Of a stretch of 64,000 bases of DNA, positions 1 through 10,921 are shown in pieces. Each line of letters starts with the position of its first letter. Within the stretch, counting starts at the first letter, position 1. The position numbers and the translations under genes were made by a program. This stretch comes from Meriones unguiculatus (lineage: Eukaryota; Chordata; Mammalia; Rodentia; Muridae), in assembly GCF_030254825.1 (NCBI RefSeq), contig NC_083351.1, forward strand, positions 137,123,576-137,187,575. The letters run 5' to 3'. Under the pieces are notes generated by a model that did not search any database, had not been told where the DNA came from, and was given only the letters and a program-made list of their open reading frames with translations.

Positions 1-945
1 TCCTATACCAATCCTTTTCAAAATAACCCTTGCACATACATCTTGGATTCATCCATTTCACCTTCAAGTTAAGCATTATTCTAATCTTAACTTTTATATA
101 AACCTATCAGAAATAATTTAAGAATATTTCAAAAATCATATTGAACAGGTACTTTAAATGATATCATATTATATGTTTGCAGTTCTTCAGATACGTTTGA
201 TTTCCTCAGGAAGAATGTGCAGAAATTAAAACATAATGAGTTTTCCATAGGCCCTGTTCTCTCTTAAACTACCGTGCTTTGGACATTCGATAGAGTTCTT
301 TGATGGTAAGTCTTTATTCTTTGAATGTAGGAGACTTGTAGAAGAAATCTGAAGAGCCGCAGTGCTGCGGACCCTATTAAACAGTGGATCCCAGACCGTT
401 AAAATGGAAATACTGTCTTAACATGTGCCCCACGAGGATATGAAATTGCAAACTGATAGAGCAACACCCATGTTCACAAGATGATTGTCCCTTGATGGCT
501 GATCACTTTCTGATTTTACTGTCATATGCCCTACCCCAAATGTCGCCTCAGCTTATCTGAGCCTTCCATCCTGCAGCCTTCACACGAACAGAGCCATCCA
601 AGCTTTTGGAGCTCTACTCTCACTGTCTTAAACAGGTGCCAGAGCTAAAATCTCATGCGAGACCCTTTTCATCTTTCTTGTTCCTTCAATACTTTTGAAT
701 CTTCTCAAAACCCACATACACCCCAAGTACACCCAACACAGTTGCCTTTCTTTGTGGCTGGTGTTCACCCATTTCCCAGTCCCTCTTCTCCCTGTTGACT
801 CTCTCAGTCTAACATTTAAAAGGCTCAGAATACAGCTCATTGTTTGACTATCTCAGTTCATCAGATGCACCCAAAGGGCAAAACGTAGCTCTTACTTTCA
901 GTTTAATCACCTGTCTGTTTGCCATACAGGAATTTGATAAACATT
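1..945. other. No recognisable gene or repeat
   Basis: AT-rich DNA. The minus-strand gene described below must continue to the left, because its exon at 2307-2469 ends in a donor site, but I could not find a convincing next exon here. The short open frames do not resemble known proteins. Confidence 0.5.
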
Positions 946-949
946 ATGT

Positions 950-1315
950 GTGGGACTATAAAGGTTTGTACATGAGAAAAGTAGACAGCCTCTGTGTTGA
1001 GTGGAGGGCGCATCCCTAGAAGATTTAAAAATTTAAAGTCTTCCTTTGCACTTCATGTTCAACCCCAAGTTCAGTCCATCACTTCACCAGTGTTCTTCTC
1101 GAGAAAAGTGAACTCTAGTCTTTTCTTGCCGCCCTTCTTGAAGCAGTCCTCATTTACTATTCCCACCAGAGAGCTTGTATGTCCCTGAAAGGTCCTGCCC
1201 CTGTGTTTTTGCAGGTTAAGGTAACCATGGCCTACGTTGCTTTCCAAACCACTCTGCCTCTACTCCCAGAGAAAGTATGAGATGAGGCCTTAAAATTAAG
1301 GAATCACAAAGAGTA
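950..1315 (+). repeat. Dispersed repeat, copy A (LTR-like, unnamed)
   Basis: This block of about 360 bp is clearly related, by eye at very roughly 80 percent, to 2895-3265 in the same orientation. Shared landmarks are CATGAGAA, GAAGATTTAAA, CTTCATGTTCAACCCCAAG, CGAGAAAAGTGAA, AAGCAGTCCTCA and AAGGAATCACA. It starts near a TGT and could be an old LTR. The family is not recognised. The ORF inside is not conserved with copy B and is not a gene. Confidence 0.7.
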
Positions 1316-1666
1316 CCTCAGTAATACCTGATGATCAAATATACCACTTACCCAGGTGCCCAGCACCCTCTGCAATGGTGTCGAGGACCGCTTCCTTGTG
1401 CGTCACCTGGACATGGGTTGCTAAAGCCTCCTGGGCAGGCTATGTGCCAGGGACTCCCTGCCAAAGGGACATTGGCCACATATTTCAGGCTGGACATAGC
1501 TGCTCTCTAGAACACAACTGAACTTGCACTTTGCAGAAAGTACCACATGAAATTTTAGCAGTGTCTATGGAAGTGCATATTGAAGACCACACTTATGCTT
1601 GGAAAAGTCTCACCAGACATGGACTTCAAGTCAACAACTTTCTCGTCAGCCTCGGCATGCACAAGA

Positions 1667-1733
1667 AGCACACACATACACACACACACACAAGACACAG
1701 AAGACACACACACAACACACAAGACACACATAC
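1667..1733. repeat. (CA)n-rich microsatellite
   Basis: Imperfect CA dinucleotide tract interrupted by AGACACA units. It explains the histidine/threonine-rich open frames that cross it. Confidence 0.9.
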
Positions 1734-1960
1734 ACTCAGCCTGAGTTCCAGCATACACCAAGGACCCATCTGTGGATGGTGAAGGTGTGATACCTAGATA
1801 CACATATGGACCCCTGTCTCACACTCATGTAGGGAACACTCTCTTACACAAAAGTGTTTCTGGGTTTAGATGGTTTTACACTCTATGTGACAAGGCACCC
1901 TGTAATGCTTGTCTTTGCATTCAAAGACTACTCTGAGCTAGAGTAGGAAAATGGCTTTCA

Positions 1961-2161
1961 GGTGCTGGAGAAATGGCTCAGAGGATAAGAGCACTGATTG
2001 CTCTTCCCAAAGGTCCTGAGTTCAATTCCCAGAAACCACATGGTGGCTCACAACCATCTAAACATGAAATCTGGTTCCCTCTTCTGGCGTGCAGGTGTAC
2101 ATGCTAACACATATTGCATAAGTAATAAAGAAATAAATCTTTAAAAAAAAAAAGAAAGAAA
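1961..2161 (+). mobile_element. B2 SINE with 14-bp target-site duplication
   Basis: A tRNA-derived B2 head (GCTGGAGAAATGGCTCAGAGG, with TTCAATTCCCAG as the B box) is followed by the B2 body and an AATAAA/A-rich tail. It is bounded by a perfect duplication GAAAATGGCTTTCA at 1947-1960 and 2162-2175. The perfect duplication suggests a fairly young insertion. Such elements are transcribed by RNA polymerase III and mobilised by L1. Confidence 0.95.
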
Positions 2162-2306
2162 GAAAATGGCTTTCACACTTCTTTGAAATGTTAGGGTCCC
2201 TAGAGGGTATGAGGTGTTTAAGCATGTTCTCATCATATTCACAGAAGGGAGATCGTCAAACCCAGGACAATCAGGGGAATAATATTCATTCCACTAACTA
2301 TTTTAC

Positions 2307-2469
2307 CTGCCAATATTTCGTTTTCTTCAGGCGAGTCCAGATGTCTGTCATCCGGTAGGTCACTTCCAAGGTGTTCCCGTCATTATTAACATCTCTTATG
2401 GTGAGAATCATGTAAAAAATTGAACACATGCTATAAGAGTCCATATAAACAATTTCACAGGAGCTGCTT
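2307..2469 (-). CDS. Candidate internal coding exon, unidentified gene (NTF2/SnoaL-like C-terminal motif)
   Basis: Read on the minus strand, a pyrimidine-rich stretch ending TTCTTTCAG precedes an open exon of 163 bp that ends TGGCAG before GTAAAA. The exon enters in phase 2 and leaves in phase 0, which fits the exon at 7884-8009 and the optional microexon at 5427-5459. The encoded residues include VTYRMTDIWTR and, a few residues later, KYWQV. That pattern recalls the last two strands of NTF2/SnoaL-like domains. The domain assignment is inference from pattern memory only. I do not recognise the gene. A following exon must lie left of the window or was missed. Confidence 0.5.
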
Positions 2470-2894
2470 CTGAAAGAATTAATGCCCAATCGAGAAGGGA
2501 GGAAAACCACCTCTTTCAGCTGTGTATTGAAATGCAAGAAAGAAGTGTCAGTGTTGAAAAGCCATGCTTTCCATGAATGGATGCTCCTATTCTCTCATGT
2601 CAAGAGATTCAAGTGTGTGGATGATATCTCTAGGAATGCCTTTGATTTCATCAATGCCTTCGGCATGTAACATTCATACACAAGGATCACTGGTCCACTT
2701 TCCTCTCACCTAAAACAGTTTGCTGTAATTAAACTTTTTGTCAACACACTGATCAGTTCAATAATCTTATTCTCAAATATACTTTTATCTTGGGAAACCT
2801 ATTTTGAATTGTTTTTTTTTCTATTATTTTTGAAACCTTACATTTTTGTGAAAATTAAATTTCTTCTGGCTCAGTATATTATATGGCAGCATTG

Positions 2895-3272
2895 TAGACT
2901 ATTAAGGTTTGTTCATGAGAATAGGGGACAGCCTCCATTTTGAGTGCAGGGGCCTCCATAGAAGATTTAAAGTTTAAAATCTTTGTACTTCATGTTCAAC
3001 CCCAAGTTCAGTCTACCACTTTACCAGTATCTATAGTGTTCTCGAGAAAAGTGAATTATAGGCTTTTTTTGGCATTCTTCTTCAAGCAGTCCTCAATTGT
3101 TATTTCCCCTTGTGAGCTTGTATGTTCCTGATAGCTCCTGCCCTTATGTTTTTGTATCCTAAAGTAACTGTGTCCTATGTTGCTTTCCTAACTTTTCTGC
3201 CTTTACTGAAGTACATAATATTAGACTAGGCCATAATGTTAAGGAATCACAGAAAGTATTTCGCCTCACAGG
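2895..3272 (+). repeat. Dispersed repeat, copy B (LTR-like, unnamed)
   Basis: Second copy of the repeat at 950-1315, same orientation, about 1.95 kb downstream. It begins near TGTAGACTAT and its right end falls near CGCCTCACA, so a TG...CA LTR-like boundary is possible. The DNA between the two copies does not look like retroviral interior. Flanking sequence is not shared, so this is more likely two separate insertions than a local segmental duplication. Confidence 0.65.
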
Positions 3273-3765
3273 AGGGGTGTGTGCGCGGTGTGTTCCCTAG
3301 TACCCAATATTTTCTTTTGCTCTACCTAGTCAGATAATCTAGTTCATTTGATATGCCATTCACATGCCATGAAATGCTACCCATTTTTACCTAGACAGAA
3401 GTTCAATTGCATTCTCTAGTGTCCTGTGAAGACATTCAGTGTCTTTGAGCGAAGAGGATGCTGTGTTTGCTTTCACAAGATGCAGTGCCCTGCCCTGCGT
3501 GCAGGCTAGACCAGACACTCTGACATGAACACCCCTGCTGATGTCAGCTATCCAATGAATTTTGAATATGGATGTGACTTCTGAGGGTTGGCTCTTCCTG
3601 AATCTTGTTCCATAATGAATAACAGAGACACCTCATTCTGAAAAGGTTGAAGCCTTGGACCCCTTATTTATTGATGGATATGTCAAACCTGCATTTTCAA
3701 GTACCTCCTTTGGATTGTTTCAAAGGCTGCTGGGTGGGTGCCTTTTTGTGTGCATGTGTGCATGC
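3273..3765. other. No recognisable feature
   Basis: Single-copy-looking sequence in the presumed intron of the minus-strand gene. No convincing exon on either strand. Confidence 0.4.
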
Positions 3766-3800
3766 TAGCCTGTGTGTGTGTGTGTGTGTGGTGTGTTTGA
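3766..3800. repeat. (TG)n microsatellite
   Basis: Run of TG dinucleotides flanked by TGTGCATG-type degenerate units. Confidence 0.9.
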
Positions 3801-3999
3801 CTGCACAGGGACATTCAAGTGGAGACAGGAAAAGAAGAACATGTTTTGGGAAGAAAACTGAGAAGAATAGCTAAAACTAAGGGTCCTTTGAAGGGTCAAA
3901 TGGAAATCTATTGCAACAGAGCCTTCTTAAAATATGTACAAATATGAAAGAAATCAAAATGGAAGCATTAAATAATGTAGGAGACTAAGCCTCAGCTTG

Positions 4000-5345
4000 A
4001 TATCTCTTGCCATCAAATGAAACCTACATATAGTTCTGGGAACCAGTTTAGTGCCCACCTAGAGCTTCACCCTACTGATTAGTGTTCGTGGAACCGGAAG
4101 TTAGCCTGAATGCTACCAAAGGAGAAAAGTACACATCCACCCAGCTACAAACTCTGTGCTCGACAGCAATGACCTGCCTGCAAGATATGCTGGTGCAAAA
4201 GTGGCCCAAAGCTTGTGGAAGGAACCAACCACCATCTGGCTGAAATTAAGTCTCAGTCCAGGAGAAGGAACCCAAGACTATATATAGGCCAGAAACCTAA
4301 GGAAAAAGCACATGTTACTGTTCTGCTAAAGGAACTTAGCAATAGAATGTTTACTAATGATTTTCTCCCACTCCCATGTGATAGAATAGTAGCTTGTTCA
4401 GCCATCTTTAGAGAAGCTTCCTCCTGCTACTGAAGGAAAAACTGAGAAAAAAAATACAAAGACACACAACTGGACAATACGCAGAGAGTGAAAGGATTTG
4501 GAACTCTCAATTTTACATGGGATGTCTCCATAAAATCTCTCCTTTCAGGGCGCAGGAAACTCTGTAGAGGAGGCATACAGGCAGATTGCAAGAAGCAGGT
4601 AAGTATTCAAGACACCAAGCAAATAAGGCTTTCTAGACACAACAGGACCAGCACACAGATGAACTTAGGGTCTAAGCCAGATAAGGTACCAGAGAGGCTA
4701 AGTAGACACAAGGCCACATCCTTAACCCAGAAACTAGCACCGATCGGTAACACTCTCAAGGAAAAATTAGTTTTCCTTGGGCATAAAAACCACACTGAAG
4801 AGCAGCCACTGTTCCCAGCAGTACACAGCCCACACAGAAGCAATTCATTGGGATTATCAGGGGATTATTTCATTTCATAATAATTTGTCTGGTCGTTTTT
4901 TTTTTTTTTTTTAAGATTTATTTATTATTTATACAGCACGCTCCCTGCATGTATGCCTGTACACCAGAAGAGGGCGCCAGATCACATTATAGATGGTTGT
5001 GAGCCACCATGTGGTTGCTGGGAATTGAACTCAGGACGTCTGAGCCATCTCTTCAGCTGTCTGGTCATTTTTGAAAACTTACAGCTCTTTGCTTACATTA
5101 TGGTTTTTAATCTTGTTTTTATAGGTTATCTGTGTGTGCCAATGAGTGTATCTCAGCCTCCAAATGTGTTTTCTTGTGCTTTTTCTTTAGGCCTTTTTTT
5201 TTTTCTGTTTGTTTTATTCTCTTCTGGCTTGTTTTTATTTTATTTTATTTTATTTTACTTTCTTTTTATTTTTAGATCCTGTTGTTTTGTAATGAATGAA
5301 AGAGAGAGAGAGAAAGGATACAAATCTATGTGGTCAGACAATTCC
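4000..5345 (+). mobile_element. Old rodent L1 3'-UTR-like segment, split by a B2
   Basis: The segment runs through wording I associate with rodent L1 3' regions: ACCTGCCTGCAAGATATGCT, AGAGAAGCTTCCTCCTGCT, ACAACTGGACAATA, GGATGTCTCCATAAAATC and, after the B2, a long T/G-rich part ending near GAATGAAAGAGAGAGAGAGA. The assignment rests on remembered family sequence, so it is moderate. The 130- and 132-residue open frames here are chance frames. It lies in the presumed intron of the minus-strand gene. Confidence 0.5.
4895..5057 (-). mobile_element. Antisense B2 SINE inserted into the L1-like segment
   Basis: The T-run at the left is the reversed A tail, and GAATTGAACTCAGGACG and GAGCCATCTCTTCAGC are the reversed B2 head. 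TGTCTGGTC at 4886-4894 and again at 5058-5066 is the target-site duplication, so the insertion is younger than the surrounding L1-like element. It carries a CTCF-like motif, CCAGAAGAGGGCGC, at 4964-4977, as B2 elements are known to do. Confidence 0.92.
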
Positions 5346-6287
5346 CACTGAGAGTGGAAACATACTTTGTCTACCCTTTCTTATTTAAAAAAGCACAGAG
5401 GAGCATAAAAATGAAAGGAGACTTACGTAGATAAACAGTCCCGAAATGGGTAAGTAGTTCTTTCTCAGGTTGCAAGACAGCATGGTAGGAAAACATTTAC
5501 CAATGCACTTCATTCTTAAGAATATTTCAAACGGTTGCAGACACTTTGTCAGAGCACGCTGCCATGCCGTTCCGATTTATGAATTGTGTAAAGTAAAAAG
5601 GGTTTGAGGAAAGAATAAAATAAAATAGTGTTGAGACAAAGGCCCACTACAGTTCAAACCCTCTAGATTATCTTGACAGGATAGAAAGCGCTCTGTTTTT
5701 AGAGAGGATCTTAGATCTCTAACCTCTGAGACAGAGTTTCTATTATACTCCAAATCTCAGGATCTTCTACTGTAGCTCACCAGGTTGCTATGAAAACTTC
5801 ACCACCTAAACGTATGCACAAATATCGTAAAGTAGTATATAATTTGCTCCTCAATCTCGAACTGATTAAAATCCCAAATGAAAACCACTGCGTAGTTCAT
5901 CAATGGGCCTATTATCAGACACTGCAGATATCAGAAATTGTTATTACTAAAGAGTCAGTCTAAGAAGAGACTCCTAATGAGTTACAAGACAGGGGCTGGT
6001 CTATTGCTGTTCTTTTATCCAACAAAGAAATGCTTAGGTAGCTGAGTTTTATCATAATGATCCTGAATCTCCATGCCCATCCCCAATTGACGCAGAAGAC
6101 AATGTCCCATTTCATACAGACATAAGCATACTGATGGGACTTGGCTGTAAAATATAGTTAACATAACTTATGTTCAGAGAATTCTGCTCTGTTTCTTCCC
6201 TCTGAGGTGGAACTGGAAAATATTCTGAATGCTTGAGAAACAGACTAGAGTAGCTTGAGTAATGGTAATTAATATGGAAAACACTGG
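5346..6287. other. Intron-like DNA
   Basis: AT-rich sequence with no recognisable repeat. It contains only the possible 33-nt microexon at 5427-5459, described separately. Confidence 0.4.
5427..5459 (-). CDS. Possible 33-nt in-frame microexon of the unidentified minus-strand gene
   Basis: On the minus strand, a stretch ending CCTGAGAAAG is followed by 33 open bases and a perfect donor, TAC|GTAAGT. Using this acceptor the exon is 33 nt, enters in phase 2 and leaves in phase 2, so it can be included or skipped without changing the frame between 7884-8009 and 2307-2469. A competing acceptor 4 nt upstream would give a 37-nt exon ending in phase 0, which does not fit the next exon. The polypyrimidine tract is only moderate, so the exon may be spurious. 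Confidence 0.25.
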
Positions 6288-6690
6288 ACAGGTGTGCTGA
6301 CTTGTTTATGTCAAATTGACACAAGCTAAGGTCATCTGAAAGGTGCAAGCCTTAATTGAGAAAATGCTTCTTTAAGGTCTGGCTGTGGGGTATTTTCTTA
6401 ATTAATGATTGATGGGGGAGGGCCCAGAGCATTGTGGGTGTTGCCCTCCTTGGGCAGGTGGTTCTTGGTTCTTTAAGAACACAGGCTGAGCAAGTAATGA
6501 GGAGTGATCCAGTAAGCAGCACCCTCCTAGCCCCTCTGCACTGGAGCCTGCCTCCAGGTATCTGTCCTGTTTGAGTTCCTGTCCTGACTTTCTCCAATGA
6601 TAATTGCAATGTAGATGTATGAGTCAAAAAAAGCCTTTCCTCAAGTCCCTTTGGTCATTGTGTTTCATTACAGCCATAGAAACAGGACTA
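6288..6690 (+). mobile_element. Rodent MITE-like repeat (URR1-like family, member 1)
   Basis: Contains the family landmarks CAAATTGACACAAGCTA, GATTGATGGGGGAGGGCCCA, AAGAACACAGGCTGAGCAAG and GTCATTGTGTTTCATTACAG. Related copies occur at 36975-37375 and 45515-45920. I recall this as a ubiquitous rodent repeat of hAT-like MITE type. The family name is tentative; the repeated nature is seen directly in the window. Confidence 0.7.
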
Positions 6691-6699
6691 GCACAATAG

Positions 6700-7225
6700 G
6701 CCAATTACACCCTGTTGTAACAGAGATAACAGAGATCTGTCACAACAGATTGTGCTACAGAGGATGCTGCAAAGGAACCCGTGCGTCCACACTGCTCCTA
6801 TCAAAACATCTCTGTCCTCTTCTTTCAAACATTTGGATCCAGCTGATAATTTAGTATTTTCACAAAACCATTTCGTGGCAGAAAAGTTTGACTTTTCCAA
6901 GGTAACTTACTGTGATCGTCTTCTAGGATACTAGAATGTCTTGAATGTATGACAAGGCTCAGATGCCTAGCAATGGCGTGCAGAAATCTGACAGTCTTAG
7001 CTGCAGGAGCAGGGTCCTATTTTGTATTTACAAGCACATGGGCATGCGGACTACCCAGCTGTCTCTCAAGGTTCCATGATTATTACGGTAAAGACTCAGA
7101 GGTCACAGTCATTCTGTGCAGCCAAGGTTAGTCAACACTGGACTGAAAGACAGGCTTAATCCTTCCTTGTTGCTGTAGGAGATCAAGCAGATACATGGAG
7201 GAAGGGAAGAAGCTGAAGGAACTTT
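6700..7225. other. No recognisable feature
   Basis: Intron-like DNA without an evident exon or repeat. Confidence 0.4.
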
Positions 7226-7416
7226 ATTTACTTATGATATAACTACTTGCATAAATGACCCTAAAAACTTCTACACCAGAAAACTTGTACAGCTGATAAA
7301 CACTTTTAGCAAAGTAGCAGGATACAAAGTTAACACATGAAAATCACCAGCCTTCTTATGCACAAACAACAAAGGGTCTGAGAAAGAAGCCAAAGAAACA
7401 AAACTTTTCTTAAGGA
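7226..7416 (+). pseudogene. L1 ORF2 reverse-transcriptase fragment, decayed
   Basis: A broken frame reads residues such as LINTFSKVAGYKVNT followed by CTNNKGSEKEAKET, which match the conserved L1 ORF2 stretch downstream of the polymerase active site (normally a FxKVAGYKIN-like motif and a TNN-E-E run). It contains in-frame stops and is cut off on both sides. It is an ancient L1 fragment with no coding capacity. Confidence 0.75.
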
Positions 7417-7429
7417 AGTCAAATCCCTA

Positions 7430-7880
7430 TGAACAAATGATAACTAGCTTTTCTTCGTGTCTGCCAAATCTATCTGATATACAGAAGAGTTTTGACTTCC
7501 TGGGACTTAAGGGACCCCTTAGGTTGTTGGGTCTCAAGGTGTAGAATAGATAAAATAAAATAGCTCCCAGAGGAAAACAAATTTCTGTGCCTTGGATCTT
7601 AGAGCTCCAGAGAGGCTGGGGTGCCACTCAAGGTTAGAATACATGCCCAGAGTACGATTCCCAGCATCACCATGTAACAGCCCTGAGATACAATCTCCTA
7701 CACCCATTGCTACTTCTTTCTAATCGGTCATTTTTCTTGCTCCTTGGCAGGTCGAGTTCACTAAAATACTTCCATTCCCAAACTGCTTCAACTGAACAAT
7801 GAACTCTCCCCTGATGTAAAATACAATAGGAACAATTATTTCATACCTAAATTTTGTGATGGCATTTTAATGCATCTACT
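7430..7880. other. No recognisable feature
   Basis: Intron-like DNA adjoining the exon at 7884-8009. The minus-strand 66-residue frame here has no recognisable features. Confidence 0.4.
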
Positions 7881-7883
7881 TAC

Positions 7884-8009
7884 ACTTCCATCTGAGCATA
7901 ATCAGAAGTCCACCCAAAGGCATTGATTGCATGATGGTTGATATGTCTTTTCGATATCATTTTTACCACTTCCTCCCAATCATTCCTCACCGTGTACATG
8001 AGGGTAGTT
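7884..8009 (-). CDS. Candidate internal coding exon, unidentified gene
   Basis: On the minus strand, the acceptor TTTTCCTGTCATTCTAG precedes a 126-bp exon that ends GGAAGT before GTAAGTAG, an excellent donor. The frame is open throughout. It enters with one base completing the AG-split codon left by exon 13158-13414 and leaves in phase 2, matching 2307-2469. The residues include TVRNDWEEVVKMISKRH and HHAINAFGW. This is the strongest exon of the gene. It lies just left of the antisense provirus. I do not recognise the protein. Confidence 0.6.
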
Positions 8010-8759
8010 CTAGAATGACAGGAAAATGATTAAATGATTTCAACTTTTAAGTGAATACATTTTATGGATTAAAGATCTAACCCATGTGTGCAGAGTTTAT
8101 CGTATATCAACAAACTTAAATATTTTGAGAGTACAAAATGTTCAATTCTTTCTTCTAGGCTGAACAAAAAACGAACAGAAAGCTTCTTGACATACTGCGT
8201 GTGTATTTTAATTCTTATTTTGATGTCTTTTATTGTAAATAGGTGTGTGTTCTGAGACCTATATGGAAAACTTCGTGTGAAGAAGGTGCCATTTTCTTCC
8301 TGTCAAATAAGGAATAGTCTTCACATGATTAAAGCAATAGTAGTGATGTTTTGGAAATAATTACTGGGGGAAAAAAAGATCCTTAGTAGTTTCAGTTACT
8401 GATACTGATAAGCATTTGCTAAGTACTGAGCTACCACCCTTCAAGTTGATCACCTGCGCAGCAGAGCATCATGTTTGCTGAGAAGCACTGTTCACGAGGT
8501 GATGCTTCTGCACAGTCAGGACATTGCCACTAACACTGGCTTGTGTCACTCGAAGGTGTCTCTGCTGCCCACCTATTGGTTATCTTCATTAAAGTTTATC
8601 CACTTTTCTTTCTTTAACCGATTTTACATAAAAAATAACTCATCATTAGACAAAAATAATGTCAAGTTTTGTATGTATTTAATGCTTTGGTTGAGGAGGC
8701 GGATGTGTGTGCTTGCAATGTTTTCTAAAATTAGTGCACAAATCCTTTTGATGGTAATC
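8010..8759. other. Intron-like DNA between exon and provirus
   Basis: No repeat or exon recognised. The six bases GTAATC at 8754-8759 directly precede the LTR and would be the left target duplication of the provirus. The right copy is lost with its 3' end. Confidence 0.4.
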
Positions 8760-9158
8760 TGTCGGGAGCGGTGCCTCTGGCAGCTGCTCTGATATTTAAA
8801 TCTCAGCGGAGAGACTGCTTTTTACTGGACCTTCACTAAGTCAGGGAAGAATTTGCAAGTCCATCTTTTGTTTGTGACAGCAGGTGGGATAGCTTGTGAA
8901 GATCACACCGCTTCCTCAGGCTCCTCATGGAAATTAACCCATTGTTCTGAGATGTTTCTACTCTGGCTTAAAACTCTACAATAAAAAGAAGGGCTGGCAG
9001 TTGCTGCTAGTTTTGCTGCAGAGACTTGCGGCTTGTTGCTGTGGCTGTCGAGTCCGGACCTTCTTAAAAAAGCCTCCTGTGTGCTGTGTGTTATTTTATT
9101 AATTTTAATCCTCACTCCCGACTCAAGAACCATTCGACTCTGCTGGCTGGCTCTGGCA
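8760..9158 (+). mobile_element. 5' LTR of the class II provirus
   Basis: Starts TGTCGGGAGC and ends CTCTGGCA (TG...CA), 399 bp, immediately followed by the primer-binding site. A polyadenylation signal AATAAA lies at 8980-8985. Length is in the usual range for rodent class II LTRs. No second copy is seen in the window. Confidence 0.85.
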
Positions 9159-9161
9159 GAT

Positions 9162-9179
9162 TGGTGCCCAACGTGGGGC
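9162..9179 (+). other. Retroviral primer-binding site (tRNA-Lys1,2 type)
   Basis: TGGTGCCCAACGTGGGGC, three bases after the LTR end, differs by one base from the tRNA-Lys1,2 complement used by Mason-Pfizer-like betaretroviruses. It rules out the tRNA-Phe primer of intracisternal A particles. Confidence 0.85.
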
Positions 9180-10455
9180 TTGAGATACAGGGAATCAGTG
9201 AAGGACACCGCGGTTTTTTGGTGAGCTCGCATTAAGTAGAAGGGGTGTGGTAAATTCCAGAATAAAAATGGGACAAGGCATTAACCTAGTGTTTTCTTTA
9301 TGGAACTTAAAGGTAGTCTGTATAAGCAGCAGGAAACTGAGAAAGCTAAACTTTCAGGCTCAGAGAGAAGGAGGTTAGAAAGATGGTAGGATTCAAGAGA
9401 AAATGATATACCATCAGCTCTTCCAGGAGTTATATTTCCCTTCTGATGACAGTAATTTCTTGCCAGAAGGAGACTTTGAGGAAGACTTACATCCAAATGA
9501 GGTTACAGAGTTGGAGGAAGAACCAGATCAATATTATTCTGAGAGATACCCTCCAATTCAGGCTATGCATGTTAAAAAGCGTAAGCCTTGGCAAAAAGAA
9601 ATTAAAAGACTGGAGTGTGGCTTGGAGGAAATAAACAGAAAAATTGGAGAATTAACTACTGGGAAAAATGAGGCTCAATCTCGAATTCCAATCCCATCAT
9701 TGGTTGAAGGCTTAGGCCCTCCTGCTGGGAATGCTACAGTTTCAGTGGCCCAGAAGACAAGGGGATCCTTTTCTTTGTCCACTGTACAGACAACTCTATC
9801 CCCCTTGCAAGCTTCTTTACAAGAAGCTAGGCAAAATGGAGAAGATTTAACTGAGTTTTATGGTTTCCCAGTTCTGGAGCAACCTGATGGACAGGGTAAT
9901 ATGGCGAGAGTCCATGCTCCTATACCTTTTAAACAAATAAGAGAATTAAAATCTGCATGCTGCCAATACGGTCCTACAGCGCCTTTCACCCTGGCTCTGC
10001 TGGAATCCATGTCCACTGAGGCCCTCTGCCCAGGGGACTGGAAACAGCAAGAGCATGCTTATCAGGAGGAAATAATTTATTATGGAAGTCAGATTTTGCA
10101 GAGCATTGTGAAGCTACAGCTGAAATTAATCGACTAAGGGAATTCCTATAACTTATGACATACTTGCTGGAGAAGGAATCTACAGGGAAATAGGACAGCA
10201 ATTGAATTTTGATGTGGCCATTTATGCTCAGGTAAATCCTGCTGCTGGGAGAGCCTGGAATAAACTTCCACAAGCAGATAGACAGGTGGAGAATTTGTCT
10301 AAAATCTGTCAGGGACCTGATGAGTTATTTCAAGATTTTGTGGCAAGATTAATGCAAGCAGCAAACAGACTTATAAGTGATGAAAAGTCTGGATTGTTAT
10401 TAGTGAAACAATTGGCATATGAGAATGCTAACAGTGCTTGCCAAGCAGCCTTGAG

Positions 10456-10921
10456 TGTTATACCCAGTTCTCGAGCCCCCAAAAGATCTCCAGGAATCGA
10501 CTCCGTTGCAAAACACATGAGGGTCTTTTTTTTATTGAAAATTACAAGCTGCAGCTCGGGCCTACACAGCACCCACCGCTGAAGCGGCGGGAGCTGAGCG
10601 CGCCGCCCCAGGTTAGTTGGGTGATTTATAGATTCTGGTCCCTCCCAACATGCCCAAGGCAGGGGCGATTCCTGCTTGGCAAGCATCTATTGGTCAAAAT
10701 GCTACATTTTGAATTGATTGGCTATAGGAAGGTCCCCAGACCATAATGACCTGGTGTCCCTCCCTAGAGGGATGGGCCAGTTTCCTAGCAACTGTTATCT
10801 CTAGTAGGTGGGGAAAGAATGCAGTAAGGCGGTCCTTCCCCTCAGGGCATCAACAGACTTCTCCACCCACATAGTTTAGCCCTTAATAATAGCTGCTAAT
10901 TTTAATCATTTTGGTCTCTCA
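10456..10921 (-). mobile_element. Solo LTR (class I, gammaretrovirus-like) nested in gag
   Basis: On the minus strand it starts TGAGAGACC and ends GGGTATAACA, 466 bp. TGAG at 10452-10455 and 10922-10925 is a 4-bp target duplication, typical of class I ERVs. It has two CCAAT boxes (10689-10693, 10717-10721), a TATAAAT box (10624-10630) and a polyadenylation signal (10531-10536), all in minus orientation and correct order. Capsid coding resumes directly beyond it. Its promoter would point leftward, the same direction as the host gene. Confidence 0.9.

Noticed and set aside
1531..1803. Overlapping 60-83 codon frames on both strands
   Set aside because: They are produced by the CA microsatellite and lack any other support.
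950..3272. The two LTR-like repeats as LTRs of one provirus
   Set aside because: The interior has no primer-binding site or retroviral coding remnant, and holds a host-like exon and a B2.
4488..4880. 130-codon plus-strand frame
   Set aside because: It lies in an L1 3'-UTR-like segment, which is non-coding, and has no known motif.
4953..5351. 132-codon hydrophobic frame
   Set aside because: It starts inside an antisense B2 and runs through T-rich L1-like sequence. The hydrophobicity is from T-rich codons.
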